Shown: positions 34,843 to 44,455, counted from the stretch's first letter. The stretch: 64,000 bases of DNA from an uncultured Rhizobium sp. (GCA_945952415.1 CAMFIF010000007.1:119348-183347), one strand, 5' to 3'. Notes: generated by a model not told the origin, from the sequence alone. Numbers and translations: made by a program.

Positions 34843-35574
34843 ATGTCCATTCTTGACAAGCATCAATATATCGAACGGAACGCGACCCTCCTCCTGGTCT
34901 GCTCGCTGCTCGTCGTCACCATCGGCGGCATCGTGGAAATCGCACCGCTGTTCTATCTCCAGAACACGATCGAGAAGGTCGACGGCATGCGGCCCTATTC
35001 GCCGCTGGAGCTTGCCGGCCGGAACATCTACATCCGCGAAGGCTGCTATGTCTGCCACAGCCAGATGATCCGTCCGTTCCGCGACGAAGTGGAGCGCTAC
35101 GGCCACTACTCGCTGGCGGCCGAATCCATGTTCGACCACCCCTTCCAGTGGGGTTCGAAGCGTACCGGTCCGGATCTTGCCCGCGTCGGCGACAAGTATT
35201 CCAACGAGTGGCACGTCCAGCATCTCACCGAGCCGCGGGACGTGGTGCCGGAATCGATCATGCCGAGCTATTCCTTCCTGAAGGAAACCCCGCTCAAGGT
35301 GGCCAACATCAAGGCTGACCTGACCGCCAATACGGATGTCGGCGTACCCTACACCAAGGAAGACATCGACAATGCCGAGGCCGACCTGAAGGCCCAGGCC
35401 GATCCGAATGCGGATACCACGGCACTGCTCGCCCGCTATCCGAAGGCCAAGGTCGGCGATTTCGATGGCGACCCCTCAAAGGTCACCGAGATGGACGCAC
35501 TCGTCGCCTATCTCCAGATGCTCGGCACGCTGGTGGACTACTCCAGCTACAACGACGAATCCGGTTACCGGTAA
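34843..35574 (+). CDS. ccoO: Cytochrome cbb3 oxidase subunit II, mono-heme c (CcoO/FixO)
   Basis: A 243-residue membrane-anchored c-type cytochrome that passes electrons to CcoN. An N-terminal membrane helix (about residues 14-37) is followed by the heme-binding CYVCH near residue 67. The axial methionine is probably in the [11 protein letters not shown] segment. It lies 12 bases after ccoN with a strong GGAGGTGG ribosome-binding site. Confidence 0.96.
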   Translation: MSILDKHQYIERNATLLLVCSLLVVTIGGIVEIAPLFYLQNTIEKVDGMRPYSPLELAGRNIYIREGCYVCHSQMIRPFRDEVERYGHYSLAAESMFDHPFQWGSKRTGPDLARVGDKYSNEWHVQHLTEPRDVVPESIMPSYSFLKETPLKVANIKADLTANTDVGVPYTKEDIDNAEADLKAQADPNADTTALLARYPKAKVGDFDGDPSKVTEMDALVAYLQMLGTLVDYSSYNDESGYR

Positions 35575-35586
35575 GGGAGGCGCGAC

Positions 35587-35739
35587 ATGGAAACCTATAC
35601 GGCAATGCGTCAGTTCGCCGACAGCTGGGGTATGGTGGGCATGGGCCTCTTCTTCCTGGGGGTCATCGTCTTCACCCTTCGTCCGGGCGGCAAGAGACAG
35701 GCCCAAGAGGCCGCTAATATCCCTCTCAAGGAGGATTGA
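35587..35739 (+). CDS. ccoQ: Cytochrome cbb3 oxidase small subunit CcoQ/FixQ
   Basis: A 50-residue protein, METYTAMRQF at the start, then one membrane helix (about residues 15-31, MVGMGLFFLGVIVFTL) and a charged tail (RPGGKRQAQEAA). CcoQ stabilises the interaction of CcoP with the CcoNO core. It sits exactly between ccoO and ccoP with normal spacing (12 and 3 bases). Confidence 0.93.
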   Translation: METYTAMRQFADSWGMVGMGLFFLGVIVFTLRPGGKRQAQEAANIPLKED

Positions 35740-35742
35740 AAA

Positions 35743-36606
35743 ATGGCAGAAAAACACGTCGACGAAATCAGTGGCGTCTCCACCACTGGCCATGAGTGGG
35801 ATGGCATTCGCGAACTGAACAACCCGATGCCGCGCTGGTGGGTCTACACCTTCTATGCCACGATCCTCTGGGCGATCGGCTATTGCGTGGTCTATCCCTC
35901 GATCCCGCTCTTGACGGAAAACACCAAGGGCACCTCCGGCTTCTCCAGCCGCGCGGCGCTTACGGCGGAACTGGATGCGGCCAAGGCCTCCCAGAAGGCG
36001 ACACTGGACAAGATCGCCGCCACACCGGTCGGTGATATCGCCAAGGACAAGGCGCTGCTCGAATTCGCCGTTGCCGGCGGGGCATCGGCCTTCAAGAACA
36101 ACTGCGCCCAGTGCCACGGCTCGGGCGCAGCCGGCGGCAAGGGCTTCCCGAACCTGAACGACAATGACTGGCTCTGGGGCGGCAAGGTGGAAGACATCTA
36201 CACCACCCTTACCCATGGCATCCGTTATGCGCAGGATGCGGATACCCGCACCTCCGAAATGCCGGCCTTTGCGGAAGTGCTTCAGCCGGAGCAGATCAAG
36301 CAGGTGGCCGCCTATGTGGTCAGCCTGACGGGCAAGCCCTCCAACACCGCGCTCGTCGAGCCCGGCAAGCAGGTCTTTGCCGAAAACTGCGCCGCCTGCC
36401 ATGGCGAAAATGCCAAGGGCAACAAGGAAATGGGCGCTCCGAACCTCGCCGATGCCATCTGGCTGAAGGTGAATGGCGAAGAGGAAATCGCCGCCCAGGT
36501 CTCCCATCCCAAGCATGGCGTCATGCCGGCCTGGGGCGCACGCCTCGGCGATGCCACGGTCAAGCAGCTTGCCGTCTATGTCCACCAGCTGGGCGGCGGC
36601 GAATAG
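35743..36606 (+). CDS. ccoP: Cytochrome cbb3 oxidase subunit III, di-heme c (CcoP/FixP)
   Basis: A 287-residue membrane-anchored di-heme cytochrome. An N-terminal polar stretch with EISGVSTTGHEWDGIRELNNPMPRWW precedes a single membrane helix (about residues 32-52). Two heme c sites follow, CAQCH near residue 122 and CAACH near residue 217. It accepts electrons from the cytochrome bc1/c branch. It ends the ccoNOQP operon, followed by two hairpins. Confidence 0.96.
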   Translation: MAEKHVDEISGVSTTGHEWDGIRELNNPMPRWWVYTFYATILWAIGYCVVYPSIPLLTENTKGTSGFSSRAALTAELDAAKASQKATLDKIAATPVGDIAKDKALLEFAVAGGASAFKNNCAQCHGSGAAGGKGFPNLNDNDWLWGGKVEDIYTTLTHGIRYAQDADTRTSEMPAFAEVLQPEQIKQVAAYVVSLTGKPSNTALVEPGKQVFAENCAACHGENAKGNKEMGAPNLADAIWLKVNGEEEIAAQVSHPKHGVMPAWGARLGDATVKQLAVYVHQLGGGE

Positions 36607-36617
36607 GCAAGGTTGAA

Positions 36618-36680
36618 CGGGCGGTTCGCCGCCCGGTCAGAACCATCAGGGAGCGGCGCCGGGGCAACCGGCGCCGTTTT
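36618..36680 (+). terminator. Tandem hairpins ending ccoNOQP
   Basis: CGGGCGG-ttcg-CCGCCCG (36618-36635) is followed by CGGCGCCGG-ggcaa-CCGGCGCCG (36654-36676) and TTTTCCGTTT. The second is a good rho-independent terminator and lies just past the end of the convergent SRPBCC gene. Confidence 0.8.
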
Positions 36681-36685
36681 CCGTT

Positions 36686-37087
36686 TCAGTCTTCGCAGAG
36701 CGCCTTCAGCTGCCGGAGATCGGCGGCGACCGCATCCGCGTCCCGCTCGAAATCGGCATCGGACGTGCCGTCCATGCGCAGAAGGGTGAAGATCACCTCG
36801 GCGCCCTCGCCATTCGGCTGGATCCTCAGCGCATTGTAGAAGCGCCGTCCGTCCTCGAAGGTCACCGTGTGGTCGATGATTCCATAGGGATTGTCCGGGG
36901 TGAAGCGGATGCGGATCGCGCCGATCGGCCCGCCATCGGCCACATAGTCCTCGCCCTCGCGGCGCATTGTCGCGGAAAGGCCCCGGGCCCAGCGCGGCAT
37001 GGAGAGCGGATCGCTGGCCAGGGCGTAAACTTCGCGCCAGTCGCGCCGGATAGTCAGGTGAATGAGCCGCACGGCATGGGTTTTCAT
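36686..37087 (-). CDS. SRPBCC-superfamily (START/polyketide cyclase-like) protein
   Basis: A 133-residue single-domain protein. The pattern LIHLTIRRDWREVYALASDPLSMPRWARGL at the start and the alternating strands GIIDHTVTFEDGRRFYNALRIQPNGEGAEVIFTL fit the helix-grip SRPBCC fold, which binds hydrophobic ligands. The ligand is unknown. It is divergent from fixG, and the FNR box at 37156-37169 is also well placed for a minus-strand start near 37121, so it may belong to the low-oxygen regulon. Confidence 0.75.
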   Translation of the reverse strand: MKTHAVRLIHLTIRRDWREVYALASDPLSMPRWARGLSATMRREGEDYVADGGPIGAIRIRFTPDNPYGIIDHTVTFEDGRRFYNALRIQPNGEGAEVIFTLLRMDGTSDADFERDADAVAADLRQLKALCED

Positions 37088-37155
37088 GGTTCTTTTCCTC
37101 TCATTCCTTCGCCCTTCCGGAAGGGTGAGGGGCGGTCGCGACGCTTCGCCGCTGC

Positions 37156-37169
37156 TTGATTTAAGTCAA
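37156..37169. promoter_or_regulatory. FNR/FixK box upstream of fixG
   Basis: TTGAT-ttaa-GTCAA, one base from perfect symmetry. A class II position gives a start near 37204, 23 bases before fixG. It lies in the divergent gap with the SRPBCC gene. Confidence 0.85.
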
Positions 37170-37226
37170 GGCAGCAGGGGGTGGGAAGTGGGAAGAGATT
37201 TACACGTAAAACAAGGGTGACATGCG

Positions 37227-38807
37227 ATGAATCTCTACACCGATCCAAAGCTGAAGCCGGAGGAGGTGGAGCGCCTGGAGGCGAGCCCCGTCAACTCGGC
37301 CAAGGTGAGAAAGCCGCTTTACGAGGCGCGGAAGAAGATCCATCCGAAGCGCGCATCGGGCCGGTTCCGCCAGTTCAAGTGGCTGGTGATGCTGGTCACG
37401 CTCGGCATCTATTACCTCACTCCCTGGATCCGCTGGGACCGCGGGCCCTTCGCGCCCGATCAGGCGGTGCTGGTCGATATCGCCAATCGCCGCTTCTACT
37501 TCTTCTTCATCGAAATCTGGCCGCAGGAGTTCTTCTTCGTCGCCGGCCTGTTGGTCATGGCCGGCTTCGGCCTGTTTCTCATCACCTCGGCGGTGGGGCG
37601 CGCCTGGTGCGGCTATACCTGTCCGCAGACGGTGTGGGTCGATCTCTTCCTCGTCGTCGAACGGGCGATCGAGGGGGACCGCAATGCCCGCATCAAGCTC
37701 GACAGCGCCCCCTGGACCTTCGACAAGATCTGGAAGCGGGTGGTGAAGCACGCGATCTGGCTCGCCATCGGCGTGGCGACCGGCGGTGCCTGGATCTTCT
37801 ACTTCGCCGATGCGCCGACGCTCGGCTTCGATTTCGTGACCGGACAGGCCGCGCCCATCGCCTACATGACCGTCGCGATCCTGACCGCCACCACCTATGT
37901 CTTCGGCGGACTCATGCGCGAGCAGGTCTGTACCTATATGTGCCCCTGGCCGCGCATCCAGGCGGCGATGCTCGACGAACACTCGCTCGTCGTCACCTAT
38001 AATGACTGGCGCGGCGAACCGCGTGGCCGGCATTCGAAGCGCGCGGCTGCCGCAGGCGAAATCGGCGGCGACTGCGTGGATTGCAATGCCTGCGTCGCCG
38101 TCTGCCCGATGGGCATCGACATTCGCGATGGCCAGCAGCTCGAATGCATTACCTGCGCGCTCTGCATCGATGCCTGCGACAGCGTGATGGACAAGATCGG
38201 GCTGGAGCGCGGCCTCATCCACTATGCGACGCTCAACGAGTATCAGGCCAATATGGCCCTTGCGACCGACAATGGCACCACGCCCATCAACCCGCGCAAC
38301 ATTCGCGACGAGAACGGCAGGTTCAACGACAAGATCCGCCATTTCGACTGGCGGGTGATCTTCCGGCTGCGCACGCTCATCTATTTCGGCGCCTGGTCGG
38401 CGGTGGGCGTTGCGCTTCTCGTTGCGCTGCTCTCGCGTGACCGGCTGGAGCTCAACGTGCTCAAGGACCGCAATCCGCAATTCGTCATCGAATCGGATGG
38501 CTCCGTGCGTAACGGCTTCATGCTGAAGGTCCTGAACATGATTCCCGAAAAGCGGCCGATGGTTCTCTCCATCGACGGCCTGCCGGATGCGACCGTGAAG
38601 ATCCCCTCGCTGTCGGAAACCGAGGGCCGGTCCTTTGCCTTCGAGGCCAATCCGGACAAGACCGAGCCGATGAAGGTGTTCGTGACCCTTCCGCCCGGCA
38701 AGACCGCTGGTCCGGACGGCAGCTTCCGGTTTATCCTCGAAGACCAGCCGGGCCATGAACGCGATGTGGTGGAAACCACCTTTACCCTACCGGAGGCGAA
38801 GAAATGA
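37227..38807 (+). CDS. fixG: Iron-sulfur membrane protein FixG/CcoG
   Basis: A 526-residue polytopic membrane protein with two 4Fe-4S cluster motifs: CVDCNACVAVCPMGIDI and CITCALCIDACDSVMD, at about residues 283-325. Several N-terminal helices include the segment AWCGYTCPQTVW. CcoG proteins reduce copper for assembly of the cbb3 oxidase CuB centre. It starts the fixGHIS operon, overlaps fixH by 4 bases, and has an FNR box upstream. Confidence 0.95.
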   Translation: MNLYTDPKLKPEEVERLEASPVNSAKVRKPLYEARKKIHPKRASGRFRQFKWLVMLVTLGIYYLTPWIRWDRGPFAPDQAVLVDIANRRFYFFFIEIWPQEFFFVAGLLVMAGFGLFLITSAVGRAWCGYTCPQTVWVDLFLVVERAIEGDRNARIKLDSAPWTFDKIWKRVVKHAIWLAIGVATGGAWIFYFADAPTLGFDFVTGQAAPIAYMTVAILTATTYVFGGLMREQVCTYMCPWPRIQAAMLDEHSLVVTYNDWRGEPRGRHSKRAAAAGEIGGDCVDCNACVAVCPMGIDIRDGQQLECITCALCIDACDSVMDKIGLERGLIHYATLNEYQANMALATDNGTTPINPRNIRDENGRFNDKIRHFDWRVIFRLRTLIYFGAWSAVGVALLVALLSRDRLELNVLKDRNPQFVIESDGSVRNGFMLKVLNMIPEKRPMVLSIDGLPDATVKIPSLSETEGRSFAFEANPDKTEPMKVFVTLPPGKTAGPDGSFRFILEDQPGHERDVVETTFTLPEAKK

Positions 38808-39310
38808 GCATGAACCAGAGTGAAACCGGCAAAGCGGATGGTTTCGTCTTCACCGGCCGGCACATGGCGCTTGTCATGGTGCTGTTCTTCGGGACGATCA
38901 TTTCCGTAAACCTCACCATGGCCTATTTCGCGCGCTCCAGCTGGAGCGGGCTGGTGGCGGAAAACACCTATGTGGCCAGCCAGGAATTCAACGCCAAGGC
39001 AGCCCTTTCCCGCAAGATCGAGGCATCGGGCGTCAAGGGCGCGATCACCGTTGCCGGGTCTGATATCCGCTACCAGCTGACGGCGCCGAAGCCGGAGGCG
39101 GCCCTGGCCGACCGTGTTCTCCTGACCTTCCGCCGCCCCGTGGGCGACCATCAGGATTTCGAGATTGCGCTTGCCAATAGCGGCAACGGTCTCTTCACCG
39201 GCAGCCATGCCGTGCTGCCCGGCCAGTGGATCGTGGAGGCGGAAGCCTTCCGGGGCAATGACATCGTCATGCATGAGGCCGTCCGCGTGATGGTCGATGG
39301 AGTGAAGTGA
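38804..39310 (+). CDS. fixH: FixH/CcoH, cbb3 oxidase assembly protein
   Basis: A 168-residue membrane protein with one N-terminal helix (about residues 22-45, HMALVMVLFFGTIISVNLTMA) and a periplasmic domain ending DIVMHEAVRVMVDG, the FixH family pattern. CcoH takes part in late assembly of the cbb3 complex. It overlaps fixG by 4 bases and ends 1 base before fixI. Confidence 0.93.
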   Translation: MSMNQSETGKADGFVFTGRHMALVMVLFFGTIISVNLTMAYFARSSWSGLVAENTYVASQEFNAKAALSRKIEASGVKGAITVAGSDIRYQLTAPKPEAALADRVLLTFRRPVGDHQDFEIALANSGNGLFTGSHAVLPGQWIVEAEAFRGNDIVMHEAVRVMVDGVK

Positions 39311-39311
39311 C

Positions 39312-41612
39312 ATGAGCTGCTGCGCGCCGGGCACCGAAGGTGCCCTCGAATTCGAAAAGATCAGCCATGGACTGCCGTCTTCCGAGGAATTGTGGCTAGC
39401 GAGCCGCGATCTCGGCAATGGCCTGCGCCAGACCGATCTTTCCGTGCCGGGGGTTCATTGCGGCACCTGCATCGTTACGGTCGAGGGGGCGCTGAAGGCC
39501 GATCCGCTCGTCACCCGGGCGCGCGTCAATCTCTCTACCAAGCGGGTCTCCTTCGTCTGGAAGGCGGAGGAGAACGGGCAGCGTACCGATCCGGTCGGGC
39601 TCGTGCGCCGCATCGCGGCAACGGGCTATGATGCCCATCTCTTTTCCAGCGCCGAAGAGGCGAACGACGCCTATCGCAACGAGCTCATCCGGGCGGTGGC
39701 GATCTCGGGCTTTGCGGCGGCCAACATCATGCTGCTCTCGGTTTCGGTCTGGTCCGGTGCGTCCGATGCGACGCGCGATCTCTTTCACTGGATCTCCGGC
39801 CTTATTGCCGGGCCGGTGCTGATCTTTGCCGGTCGCTTCTTCTATCGCTCCGCCTGGAGCGCGCTGAAGCATGGCCGCACCAACATGGATGTGCCGATTT
39901 CGCTGGCGATCACGCTGTCCTATGCCATGTCCCTGTGGGAAACGATCCATCACGGGCCGCATGCCTGGTTCGATGCGACCGTGTCGCTGCTCTTCTTCCT
40001 GCTCATCGGGCGCACGCTCGACCATGTGATGCGCGACAAGGCGCGCTCGGCGATCACCGGTCTCGCCCGGCTCTCGCCGCGGGGCGCGACCGTGATCAAC
40101 CGGGACGGAAGCCGTGAATACCGCCCGGTGGAGGATATCCGCCCCGGGGACCGGGTGGCGATTGCTGCGGGTGACCGCATTCCCGTCGACGGCAAGGTGA
40201 TTGCTGGCCTCTCCGACATCGACATGTCGATCGTGAATGGCGAAAGCCAGCCGGTTGCCGCCGGTGCCGGCAGCACGCTGCAGGCGGGCACGCTTTCGCT
40301 GACCGGATCGCTGGTGCTCGAGGCGACCGCGACGGCACGCGACAGCTTCCTTTCCGAAATCATCGGCCTCATGGAGGCGGCGGAAGGCGGGCGGGCCCGC
40401 TATCGCCGGATCGCCGACCGCGCCGCACAATATTATTCGCCGGCCGTTCATCTTCTGGCGCTCCTTTCCTTCCTCGGCTGGGGCATTTTCGGCGGAGACT
40501 GGAAGCAGGCCATGCTGATCGCCACCTCGGTGCTGATCATCACCTGCCCCTGCGCGCTCGGGCTTGCGGTGCCGGTGGTGCAGGTGGTGGCGGCGGGCCG
40601 GCTCTTCCAGAACGGCATCATGGTGAAGGAAGGCTCCGCCATGGAGCGCCTCGCCGAAATCGACAGCGTGCTCTTCGACAAGACGGGCACGCTCACTTCG
40701 GGCCGTCCGCGCCTGACCAATCGCGGCGAAACCAGCGCCGAGATGCTGGAAATCGCCGCGGGTCTGGCGCTCCATTCGCGCCATCCGCTGTCCCAGGCCC
40801 TCGTTTCGGCTGCCTCGTCGGCCCGGGATTTTGCCGATGTGACCGAACGGCCGGGCGAGGGGCTGGAAGCCATGACCGATCAAGGTGTCTACCGGCTCGG
40901 CAATCGCCGCTTCGCCTCGGGCAGGGCGGAAGAGCAGGGGGAGGGCAGCGAAATCGCCTCCGAGGTCGTGCTCTCGCTCGATCACCGTCCGCTCGAAACC
41001 TTCCGCTTCGAGGACATGCCACGCCCCGGTGCGCAGAAGGCGGTGGCGGCGCTGGCCCGCGAGGGCTTCCAGACCGTTGTTCTCTCCGGCGATCGCGCGC
41101 CCGTGGTGAAGGACCTTGCCGCCCGGCTCGGCATTGCCGACTGGCGGGCCGCGCTTTCCCCGCGCGAAAAAGCCGATTACTGCGCCGGGGCCTCGAAGGC
41201 CGGTCACAAGGTGCTGATGGTCGGCGACGGCATCAACGACGCACCGGCGCTTTCCGCCGCCCATGTGTCCATGGCGCCGGCCACCGCTGCCGATATCGGC
41301 CGGCAAGCCGCCGATTTCGTGTTTCTCCGCGACGGGCTCGAGGCCGTGCCGCTCGCCATCGAGATTTCCCGGCGGGCCGGACGGCTGATCCGTGAGAACT
41401 TCGCGCTCGCCATCGGCTATAACGTGCTGGCGGTGCCGATTGCCATTGCCGGCTATGCGACCCCGCTCGTTGCCTCCATCGCCATGTCCACGTCCTCGAT
41501 GATCGTGGTTCTGAACGCGCTCCGCCTGAACCGGCTGGCGAAGGCGGAGGTCGCCGCGTCGCCGGAAAAGACCGCCAGCGACACGGACATCCAGGGCGCG
41601 AGGTTTGCCTGA
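39312..41612 (+). CDS. fixI: Copper-exporting P1B-type ATPase FixI/CcoI
   Basis: A 766-residue heavy-metal P-type ATPase. It starts MSCCAPG and has a heavy-metal-associated domain with GVHCGTC near residue 50. About eight membrane helices include the metal site CPCALGL. The phosphorylation motif is DKTGTLTSG near residue 456, and the hinge is VGDGINDAPALSAA. CcoI supplies copper to the periplasm for CuB of the cbb3 oxidase. It ends in an ATGA overlap with fixS. Confidence 0.95.
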   Translation: MSCCAPGTEGALEFEKISHGLPSSEELWLASRDLGNGLRQTDLSVPGVHCGTCIVTVEGALKADPLVTRARVNLSTKRVSFVWKAEENGQRTDPVGLVRRIAATGYDAHLFSSAEEANDAYRNELIRAVAISGFAAANIMLLSVSVWSGASDATRDLFHWISGLIAGPVLIFAGRFFYRSAWSALKHGRTNMDVPISLAITLSYAMSLWETIHHGPHAWFDATVSLLFFLLIGRTLDHVMRDKARSAITGLARLSPRGATVINRDGSREYRPVEDIRPGDRVAIAAGDRIPVDGKVIAGLSDIDMSIVNGESQPVAAGAGSTLQAGTLSLTGSLVLEATATARDSFLSEIIGLMEAAEGGRARYRRIADRAAQYYSPAVHLLALLSFLGWGIFGGDWKQAMLIATSVLIITCPCALGLAVPVVQVVAAGRLFQNGIMVKEGSAMERLAEIDSVLFDKTGTLTSGRPRLTNRGETSAEMLEIAAGLALHSRHPLSQALVSAASSARDFADVTERPGEGLEAMTDQGVYRLGNRRFASGRAEEQGEGSEIASEVVLSLDHRPLETFRFEDMPRPGAQKAVAALAREGFQTVVLSGDRAPVVKDLAARLGIADWRAALSPREKADYCAGASKAGHKVLMVGDGINDAPALSAAHVSMAPATAADIGRQAADFVFLRDGLEAVPLAIEISRRAGRLIRENFALAIGYNVLAVPIAIAGYATPLVASIAMSTSSMIVVLNALRLNRLAKAEVAASPEKTASDTDIQGARFA

Positions 41613-41767
41613 TGAGCAATCTCCTCATTCTCATTCCCGTCGCCCTCTTCATGGGCGGGCTTGGCCTTGCTGCCTTTCTCTGGTCGCTGAAGTCAGGCCA
41701 GTACGAAGATCTCGACGGTGCCGCCTGGCGGGCGCTGGACGACGGCAACGACAAGCCGGAGGCGTAA
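41612..41767 (+). CDS. fixS: FixS/CcoS, cbb3 oxidase maturation small protein
   Basis: A 51-residue protein with one N-terminal membrane helix (MSNLLILIPVALFMGGLGLA...FLWSL) and the typical FixS tail SGQYEDLDGAAWR. It is needed for cofactor insertion in the cbb3 oxidase. It overlaps the fixI stop by one base in ATGA, so it is translationally coupled, and ends the fixGHIS operon. Confidence 0.92.
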   Translation: MSNLLILIPVALFMGGLGLAAFLWSLKSGQYEDLDGAAWRALDDGNDKPEA

Positions 41768-41855
41768 GGCGCCTTCGACCAAAGTCTCTCTGGCGGCTTG
41801 TCGTCGGGGCTGTCAGGTGCAACAACTGTCTGCGACATCAACAGGAGTCGCTGAC

Positions 41856-43295
41856 ATGGAAACAGCAGAAATCGGTCTGATCGGGCTTGGCGTCATGGGC
41901 TCGAATCTCGCCCTCAACATTGCCGAGAAGGGCAACCGGATCGCCGTTTTCAACCGGACCGGGGCCGCGACCGATGCGTTCATGGCATCCGCGGGCGATC
42001 TCGCCGAGCGGATCGTACCCTGCTACACGATGGAAGAATTCGTCGCCGCCATCCGCCCGCCGCGACCGATCATCATCATGATCAAGGCGGGCGATCCCGT
42101 CGACCAGCAGATGACGGCGCTACAGGAATATCTCTCCGCCGGCGACATCATGATCGATGCCGGCAATGCCAATTTCCGCGACACCATGGCCCGCTTCGCG
42201 CGGCTCAAGGACACCAGCCTCACCTTCATCGGCATGGGCGTCTCGGGCGGCGAGGAGGGCGCGCGCCACGGCCCGTCGATCATGGTGGGTGGCACGGAAG
42301 AGAGCTGGAAGAGGGTCGAGCCGGTGCTCACCTCGATTGCCGCGACATTCGACGGCGAGGCCTGCGCCGCATGGCTCGGCACTGATGGGGCAGGGCATTT
42401 CGTCAAGACCATCCATAACGGCATCGAATATGCCGACATGCAGATGATCGCCGAAATCTACGGCATCTTCCGTGATGGCCTCGGCAAATCTGCCAGCGAG
42501 ATCGGCACCGTCTTCGAGGGCTGGAACCGGGGACGGCTGAATTCCTATCTGATCGAGATCACAGCATCCGTGCTCGCTGCAAAAGACCCGATTTCCGGCG
42601 GGGCCATGGTGGACATGATCCTCGACAAGGCCGGCCAGAAGGGCACCGGCAAGTGGTCGGTCATCGAGGCGCAGCAGATGGGCGTACCGGCAACAGCCAT
42701 CGAAGCGGCGGTCGCGGCCCGCAGTCTCTCCTCGCAGAAGAGCCAGCGCGAGGCGGCGGCGGCGGTCTTCGGCGGCGGCCATGCGGCATTTGCCCTCAGT
42801 GGCGGTCCGGGGCTTGCCGAGGATCTGGAGCTTGCGCTTTTCGCCGCCAAGATCGGCGCCTATGCGCAGGGTTTTGCCGTGATGGCCGAGGCCTCCCGCG
42901 AGTTCGGCTGGAACCTGCCGATGCCGACGATTGCCCGCATCTGGCGCGCCGGCTGCATCATCCGCTCGCAGTTCCTCGACGAGATCACCAAGGCCTTCAC
43001 GGCCATGCCGGATGCGCCGAACCTCATCCTCACGCCCGCCTTTGCCGAGATGCTGAAGCAGTCGCTGCCCTCGCTGCGGCGGGTGGTGGCGGCGGCGATT
43101 GCCTCCGGTCTTCCGGTTCCGGCGCTTTCCTCGGCGCTCGGCTATTTCGATGCCTACCGGCAGGCGCGCGGCACGGCGAACCTCATTCAGGCACAGCGCG
43201 ATTTCTTCGGTGCGCATGGTTTCGACCGACTGGACGGAAAGGATTTCCACCACGGCCCCTGGGGCAGCGGCCTGCAGGATTTCGCCAAGGTCTGA
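41856..43295 (+). CDS. gnd: 6-phosphogluconate dehydrogenase, decarboxylating
   Basis: A 479-residue cytosolic enzyme oxidising 6-phosphogluconate to ribulose 5-phosphate with CO2 release. The nucleotide-binding start is IGLIGLGVMGSNLALN; GVSGGEEGARHGPSIM and the catalytic-lysine region GHFVKTIHNGIEYADMQ are signatures. The C-terminal tail RLDGKDFHHGPWG is also normal. The ATG at 41856 is used (CAGGAG upstream). It lies 88 bases after fixS, and its stop is 6 bases from the end of the convergent LacI gene. Confidence 0.95.
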   Translation: METAEIGLIGLGVMGSNLALNIAEKGNRIAVFNRTGAATDAFMASAGDLAERIVPCYTMEEFVAAIRPPRPIIIMIKAGDPVDQQMTALQEYLSAGDIMIDAGNANFRDTMARFARLKDTSLTFIGMGVSGGEEGARHGPSIMVGGTEESWKRVEPVLTSIAATFDGEACAAWLGTDGAGHFVKTIHNGIEYADMQMIAEIYGIFRDGLGKSASEIGTVFEGWNRGRLNSYLIEITASVLAAKDPISGGAMVDMILDKAGQKGTGKWSVIEAQQMGVPATAIEAAVAARSLSSQKSQREAAAAVFGGGHAAFALSGGPGLAEDLELALFAAKIGAYAQGFAVMAEASREFGWNLPMPTIARIWRAGCIIRSQFLDEITKAFTAMPDAPNLILTPAFAEMLKQSLPSLRRVVAAAIASGLPVPALSSALGYFDAYRQARGTANLIQAQRDFFGAHGFDRLDGKDFHHGPWGSGLQDFAKV

Positions 43296-43301
43296 CGCCG
43301 C

Positions 43302-44330
43302 TCAGGCGTCTTCGGCGAAGCTCGGCTGGTAGAGCGTCTGGAGGCTTTCGGGCGCCGCACCGCCGATACTGGCCAACACCGCGCGGGCAAGCTCCATACC
43401 GGCCGCGCGGATGTCCTCGTTTACGGCGATGATCTCCGGCCGGATCCATTTCAGCAGGTCGGAATTCTGTTTGGAGACGAGGTCCACATCCCGCCCCAGC
43501 TTCTTGCCCGCGGCTTCCAGCCCCGCGACCATGGCAATGGTGCAGCCGCCGGCCATGGAGATGAGGCCATCCGGCGCATCCGGCCCTGCCATCAGCGCGC
43601 GGGTGGCATCGTGGATGGCGGTCAGCGGCGATTCCACCGTCACCGAGTCGAACGGTACCGATCGCGCGCCGTGAAGCGACAGGCCGTCGCGATAGCCCTT
43701 GATGCTGTGACCGGTATAGGAAAGATGCCCCTCCGGCAGGATGATCGCGATGTTCTTCCGCCCGCGCGCCACCAGACGCCGCACCGCCTCGCGGGCAAAG
43801 GTCTCGTTGTCGTAGTCGTGATAGGGATGGACGATGCCCATGTTGGTCCGCCCGTGGGTGGCAAACGGCATGCCGCGCTCTTCCATCAGGGCAACGCGGG
43901 GGTCGTTGGGCTCCGTGCGCGAGATGATCACCCCATCCGCCGATCCCGTATCCAGAATATAGCGGATCGGCACCATGGGATCGCGCGCGGAGGCATGGGG
44001 CGTGATGACGAGGTGATAGGGCGTGCCGGTCAGCACCTCGGAAATGCCGAACACGATGTGGTTGGTGAAACCCATCAGCTCTTCCTCGATGGAGAGCACG
44101 AGGGCAATCACATTGGTCTTGCCGGTCCTGAGGCGCACACCAGCCCGGTTCGGCTGGTAGCCGATCTGGCGCGCCACGAGCCGCACGCGCTCTTTCGTAT
44201 CTGCCCCGATATCGGGCGCATCCTTCAGCGCCCGCGATACGGTGGTGATCCCCAAGCCCGTCATGAAGGCAATGGTTTTCAGCGTCGGCCGTTCCCGCGC
44301 CCCGTCCTTCAAATCCCCGCCGTCACGCAT
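43302..44330 (-). CDS. LacI-family transcriptional regulator of the mannoside operon
   Basis: About 342 residues. The N-terminal helix-turn-helix PTLKTIAFMTGLGITTVSRALKD and hinge GYQPNRAGVRLRTGKTNVIAL are standard LacI/GalR features, followed by a periplasmic-binding-protein-like effector domain (ADGVIISRTEPNDPRV and others). It should repress the divergent sugar operon until a sugar inducer binds. The start is uncertain: ATG 44330 gives MRDGGDLKDG, and in-frame ATG 44354 is possible. Three operator-like sequences lie between it and the operon. Confidence 0.9.
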   Translation of the reverse strand: MRDGGDLKDGARERPTLKTIAFMTGLGITTVSRALKDAPDIGADTKERVRLVARQIGYQPNRAGVRLRTGKTNVIALVLSIEEELMGFTNHIVFGISEVLTGTPYHLVITPHASARDPMVPIRYILDTGSADGVIISRTEPNDPRVALMEERGMPFATHGRTNMGIVHPYHDYDNETFAREAVRRLVARGRKNIAIILPEGHLSYTGHSIKGYRDGLSLHGARSVPFDSVTVESPLTAIHDATRALMAGPDAPDGLISMAGGCTIAMVAGLEAAGKKLGRDVDLVSKQNSDLLKWIRPEIIAVNEDIRAAGMELARAVLASIGGAAPESLQTLYQPSFAEDA

Positions 44331-44440
44331 CTCGTTACCGCCTAGCCGGACCATGAATGTCGTCCGTTCCTTCTCTTCGTCTATCCGAATTTGCACGATC
44401 TGCAAACAGGAGGGCGTGAGCATCGTTCCACCGGATAATT

Positions 44441-44455
44441 ACTGTAACGATACAG
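44441..44455. promoter_or_regulatory. LacI-type operator candidate 1
   Basis: ACTGTAACGATACAG contains CTGTAACGATACAG, a nearly palindromic 14-mer with the central CG typical of LacI-family sites. It is nearest the regulator gene and could mediate autoregulation. Confidence 0.6.

Noticed and set aside
32917..35223. 768-residue minus-strand open frame opposite ccoN and ccoO
   Set aside because: Shadow of the cytochrome oxidase genes: rich in H, D, E, A and V with no domain, and no ribosome-binding site.
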